A stretch of 7,815 nucleotides of DNA from Anaerolineae bacterium (GTDB taxonomy: Bacteria > Chloroflexota > Anaerolineae > Aggregatilineales > Aggregatilineaceae). The translations under genes were made by a program, and so were the position numbers. Below the pieces are notes generated by a model. The model was not told the origin of the DNA and did not search any database. It saw only the letters and a list, made by a program, of their open reading frames with translations. Positions 5,470-7,815 of this stretch are shown piece by piece. Location of the stretch: NCBI GenBank assembly GCA_020848665.1, contig JADLHR010000187.1, positions 1 through 7,815 on the forward strand, in the 5' to 3' direction. The first letter of the stretch is position 1, and the number at the start of each line of letters is the position of its first letter.

Positions 5470-7299
5470 TCAGTGTGGAGCGCTCGGTAACAATAGACGC
5501 AAGAAGGTTAGCCCGCTCAGACCCAGGCCGAGCGCGCTGAGGACATGCTCTCCCGCCGCGTAGAGGATCGTGGTGGATACCAGCAGCGCCGCGAACATGA
5601 CCGCGCTCGTAGTACGCCGCTGCGCCCGTTCCAGCGCCGCCAGCCGCTGGTCGAGATCGGCAGACGGCGCCGCCCGCACAACCAGCGCGCCCTGATCAGC
5701 GCGGCGCAGCACGTCTTCGGCGACCAGTGGAAGCTGCGCAGCCCGGCGCAGCAGGTCCAGCCCGGTGTCGCGCAGCGAATGCGATGGCAGCGTGGGAAGC
5801 GCGCCGTCCCCGCCCAACACGCGGGTTGCAAACGGCAGAATCTCATGCCAGGGGTCATAGTTTGGGTCCAGACCGGTCGCCATGCCGGTCAGGATGCCCA
5901 CCGCACGCGCCAGATACAGCAAATCCTGCGGAACCTGAAACGGCAGCGAGAACAGCAGGTCTTTGAACTCGCTCGCCAGACTGGTGGCCTCGGAGAGCGG
6001 CATGGCGCTGATCTCCGCCATACTCAGGCCCCAGACGCGGTCGAAGGTAGCGCGGGCCGCCGCCTCGATCCGGCCGAGGTCTGCGCCGGGCAGCAGCACG
6101 CCCAGGCTCTCGTACGACTGCACCAACCGGCGCGCGTCGCGCGTGGTGAGCGCCAGCAGCGTCTCATGCAGGCTGCGGGCGATCTCTGGCGTCAGGTGGC
6201 CGACCATCCCGAAATCGACGAAGACGAGGTAGAACGGGCGTCCCAGCAGGTCTTTCCCGGAGCGATGCTGGCCGTTACCGGAAGGCGCATCTGCTGGCAG
6301 CGGATAGACAAACAGGTTGCCGGGGTGCGGGTCGGCGTGGAAGAAACGCTCGACAAATACCATCTCCAGGTAGGTATCCACCAGCCGCCGGGCTACGTCT
6401 CGCCGGTCCACCCCGGCGGCGCTGATCGCCGCGTAGTCGGTGAGCTTGATCGCGCTGACATCTTCCAGCGTCAGCACGGAGCCGGTCGAACAGGCGGGGT
6501 AGACCTGCGGGATGTACACGCCTGGGTCGGCGGCGAACATCGCCTGGAAACGCTCGGCGTGGCGCGCTTCCTGGCGATAATCCAGCTCGCGCCACAACAC
6601 GACGCTGAACTCGTCGAGCAGGGCCGGGACGTTTGCGCGGCGCCGGATAAACGGCAGCTTCATTGCCCAGCCAGCAACCACGCCGAGCGCCTTGAGGTCG
6701 GTCGCCACGAGCGAGTGAATACCGGGACGCAGCACTTTGACGACAACATGCTCGTCGCCCGGCAGACGCGCGCGATGCGCCTGGCCGAGCGACGCCGCCG
6801 CGACCGGCGCCTCCTCGAAAACCGAAAAGTGCTCTGCCAGCGGCCCCAGCTCGTCTTCGATCCGAGAGCGGATCGCGGCGAAGGGGACGGTCGGCACCTC
6901 GTCCTGAAGTGTCGCCAACTCAGCCAGAATTTCAGGTGGCAGAATATCCACCCGGCTGGAGATGAACTGACCGAGCTTGATCATCACGCCGCCCATCGCG
7001 GCGGCCATCTCACGGAACTCATGCGCCCAGCGTTTCAGCCGCGCCGGACGCCCGCGCCGGACGATACCCTCACCCGCCAGCCAGCGCAGCGCCACTTCCC
7101 ACAGCAGGACACGCGCGAACAACCACGCGGCAAACCACAGCGTGCGCTGATAGCGCCGCCAGTGAATGCGATACGCCGCCAGCTCCACCCGGATGTTAGC
7201 TGGCTGGAAGTCAGGCTGAGGCTTCGGCGGGTCAGCTACGCGCGACGCCGTCGCGCCGGGTGAAGTGGATGCGGAGCCGGGATTGCTCGAACCGGGCAT
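5470..7299 (-). CDS. AarF/UbiB (ABC1) family kinase-like protein
   Basis: Atypical protein-kinase-like ATPase of 609 residues. The family's marks are in order: KLGQ at 108-111 (the KxGQ motif that closes the active site), the Ala-rich nucleotide loop AAAS at 167-170, Lys188 in VVVK, the ExD motif ELD at 238-240, HADPHPGN at 321-328 with catalytic Asp323 and Asn328, and DFG at 362-364. A coiled segment (about 546-562) precedes two C-terminal hydrophobic helices (about 566-585 and 587-605), a membrane hairpin typical of UbiB relatives. Known members support ubiquinone or lipid metabolism; if the host makes menaquinone, the role here is unassigned. ATG 7299 overlaps the ArsA-like gene by 68 nt and has a poor ribosome site. 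The first 37 residues are Pro/Ser/Ala-rich, so a later start (GTG codon 38) is possible. Confidence 0.9.
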   Translation of the reverse strand: MPGSSNPGSASTSPGATASRVADPPKPQPDFQPANIRVELAAYRIHWRRYQRTLWFAAWLFARVLLWEVALRWLAGEGIVRRGRPARLKRWAHEFREMAAAMGGVMIKLGQFISSRVDILPPEILAELATLQDEVPTVPFAAIRSRIEDELGPLAEHFSVFEEAPVAAASLGQAHRARLPGDEHVVVKVLRPGIHSLVATDLKALGVVAGWAMKLPFIRRRANVPALLDEFSVVLWRELDYRQEARHAERFQAMFAADPGVYIPQVYPACSTGSVLTLEDVSAIKLTDYAAISAAGVDRRDVARRLVDTYLEMVFVERFFHADPHPGNLFVYPLPADAPSGNGQHRSGKDLLGRPFYLVFVDFGMVGHLTPEIARSLHETLLALTTRDARRLVQSYESLGVLLPGADLGRIEAAARATFDRVWGLSMAEISAMPLSEATSLASEFKDLLFSLPFQVPQDLLYLARAVGILTGMATGLDPNYDPWHEILPFATRVLGGDGALPTLPSHSLRDTGLDLLRRAAQLPLVAEDVLRRADQGALVVRAAPSADLDQRLAALERAQRRTTSAVMFAALLVSTTILYAAGEHVLSALGLGLSGLTFLRLLLPSAPH

Positions 7300-7815
7300 T
7301 TTCGATGTCCAGATTCCACAGCGCGTAAGGCAGCACGATATTGCGCCGGTATGGCCCCACGCGCAGGGTCAGCTCGTCAGCAGTGCGGTAGAGATCGAGG
7401 TCGCCCTTCTCGGCGAAGGGCAGCGGCACGCTCAGATAGTACCCATCCTGCCCGTCGCTTTCAATGTGATGGGCCTGGCTCGCGGTCATGATTTCGGCGG
7501 GGTTGCGGTCACCATAGAGCGCGTCGGCCAGCCGCCGCAGGCTGTCGAACCCGCCCATCTCCTGATTGAAGAGCGGCGCTTGCAGCACCGGCAGCATCCC
7601 GAACGCCTCGCCGATGAAGTCCAGATTGGCCGCCTGCTGCTGCTTCCAGGCGTCGAAATAGGGATCGATGACTTCCGGCGGGATGACGCGGTTGACCAGC
7701 ACTGCATCGACCGCGTAGCCGTACAGGTTGAGGTAGGTATAGGTGCGCTGCGTCTCTTTGATGACCATCCGCTCCGGATTGATGACCAGGCGCAGGCTGC
7801 TGACCTCCGGATCGG
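7232..7815 (-). CDS. ArsA/GET3-family ATPase with C-terminal HSP20-like domain, N-terminus beyond the window
   Basis: The last 193 residues of an ArsA/GET3-type anion-transporting or tail-anchor-handling ATPase. The reading frame runs through base 7815, so the gene starts outside and the P-loop is not visible. The segment RLVINPERMVIKETQR followed by YLNLYGY and VNRVIP matches the conserved region leading to the adenine-contacting Asn of this family. APLFNQEMGG and LADALYG follow, also typical. The last roughly 65 residues (YYLSVPLPFAEKGDLDLYR to LRIHFTRR) form a beta-rich HSP20-like domain, as in ArsA proteins carrying an ArsA_HSP20 module. No cysteine is present in the visible part, and the place where eukaryotic Get3 has its zinc-binding CxxC holds DPYF-like sequence, so zinc-linked dimers are not expected. 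It overlaps the kinase-like gene. Client or substrate is unknown. Confidence 0.85.
   Translation of the reverse strand, partial: DPEVSSLRLVINPERMVIKETQRTYTYLNLYGYAVDAVLVNRVIPPEVIDPYFDAWKQQQAANLDFIGEAFGMLPVLQAPLFNQEMGGFDSLRRLADALYGDRNPAEIMTASQAHHIESDGQDGYYLSVPLPFAEKGDLDLYRTADELTLRVGPYRRNIVLPYALWNLDIENARFEQSRLRIHFTRRDGVARS

Noticed and set aside
5545..7263. Long plus-strand open frame of 572 codons
   Set aside because: It is antisense to the ABC1 kinase-like gene, which carries all family motifs. The product is rich in Arg, Gln and His with no recognisable domain, as expected of a GC-rich shadow frame.

Overview
The window is about 7.8 kb of GC-rich bacterial chromosome. It holds eight protein genes packed with short intergenic gaps, and no RNA genes, insertion sequences, CRISPR arrays or other mobile-element signs. 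The gene set suggests an Anaerolineae-like member of the Chloroflexota. It includes a Pro/Thr-linker lipoprotein with PD40 repeats, an ArsA-type ATPase with a C-terminal HSP20-like domain, an AarF/UbiB (ABC1) kinase-like protein and a TIR-like membrane protein. This assignment is an inference from gene style; no taxonomic marker gene is present.

Left block (1-3255, all minus strand, transcribed right to left): a TIR-like protein with a single C-terminal membrane anchor (2323-3255), a TauE/SafE (TSUP) permease (1437-2228), and a lipoprotein with a PD40 beta-propeller-type domain (starts at 1328, runs off the left edge). Gaps are 94 and 108 nt. Each gene has a good Shine-Dalgarno and its own sigma70-like promoter candidate, so they look like neighbours that can be expressed separately.

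Middle block (3469-4935, plus strand): a D-2-hydroxyacid dehydrogenase, diverging from the TIR-like gene across a 213-nt gap with a promoter candidate facing each way, then a small orphan helical protein of 100 residues. The small gene converges on a cold-shock protein gene (5035-5253, minus). A perfect 11-bp hairpin between them serves as a shared terminator.

Right block (5035-7815, minus strand): an ArsA/GET3-family ATPase (its N-terminal part lies outside the window) overlaps by 68 nt the start of an AarF/UbiB-family kinase-like gene. The cold-shock gene follows with its own near-consensus promoter and a leader of roughly 147 nt. That leader holds a stem-loop, a second Shine-Dalgarno with an in-frame GTG, and a 43-codon upstream ORF.

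I see no clearly new multi-gene system. The points most worth checking are the tail-anchored TIR-like protein that lacks the usual catalytic glutamate position, the unusual cold-shock leader, and the overlapping ArsA-HSP20/ABC1-kinase pair. No stretch over 300 bases lacks a gene; the largest gaps are 216, 213 and 138 nt and are described in the features.
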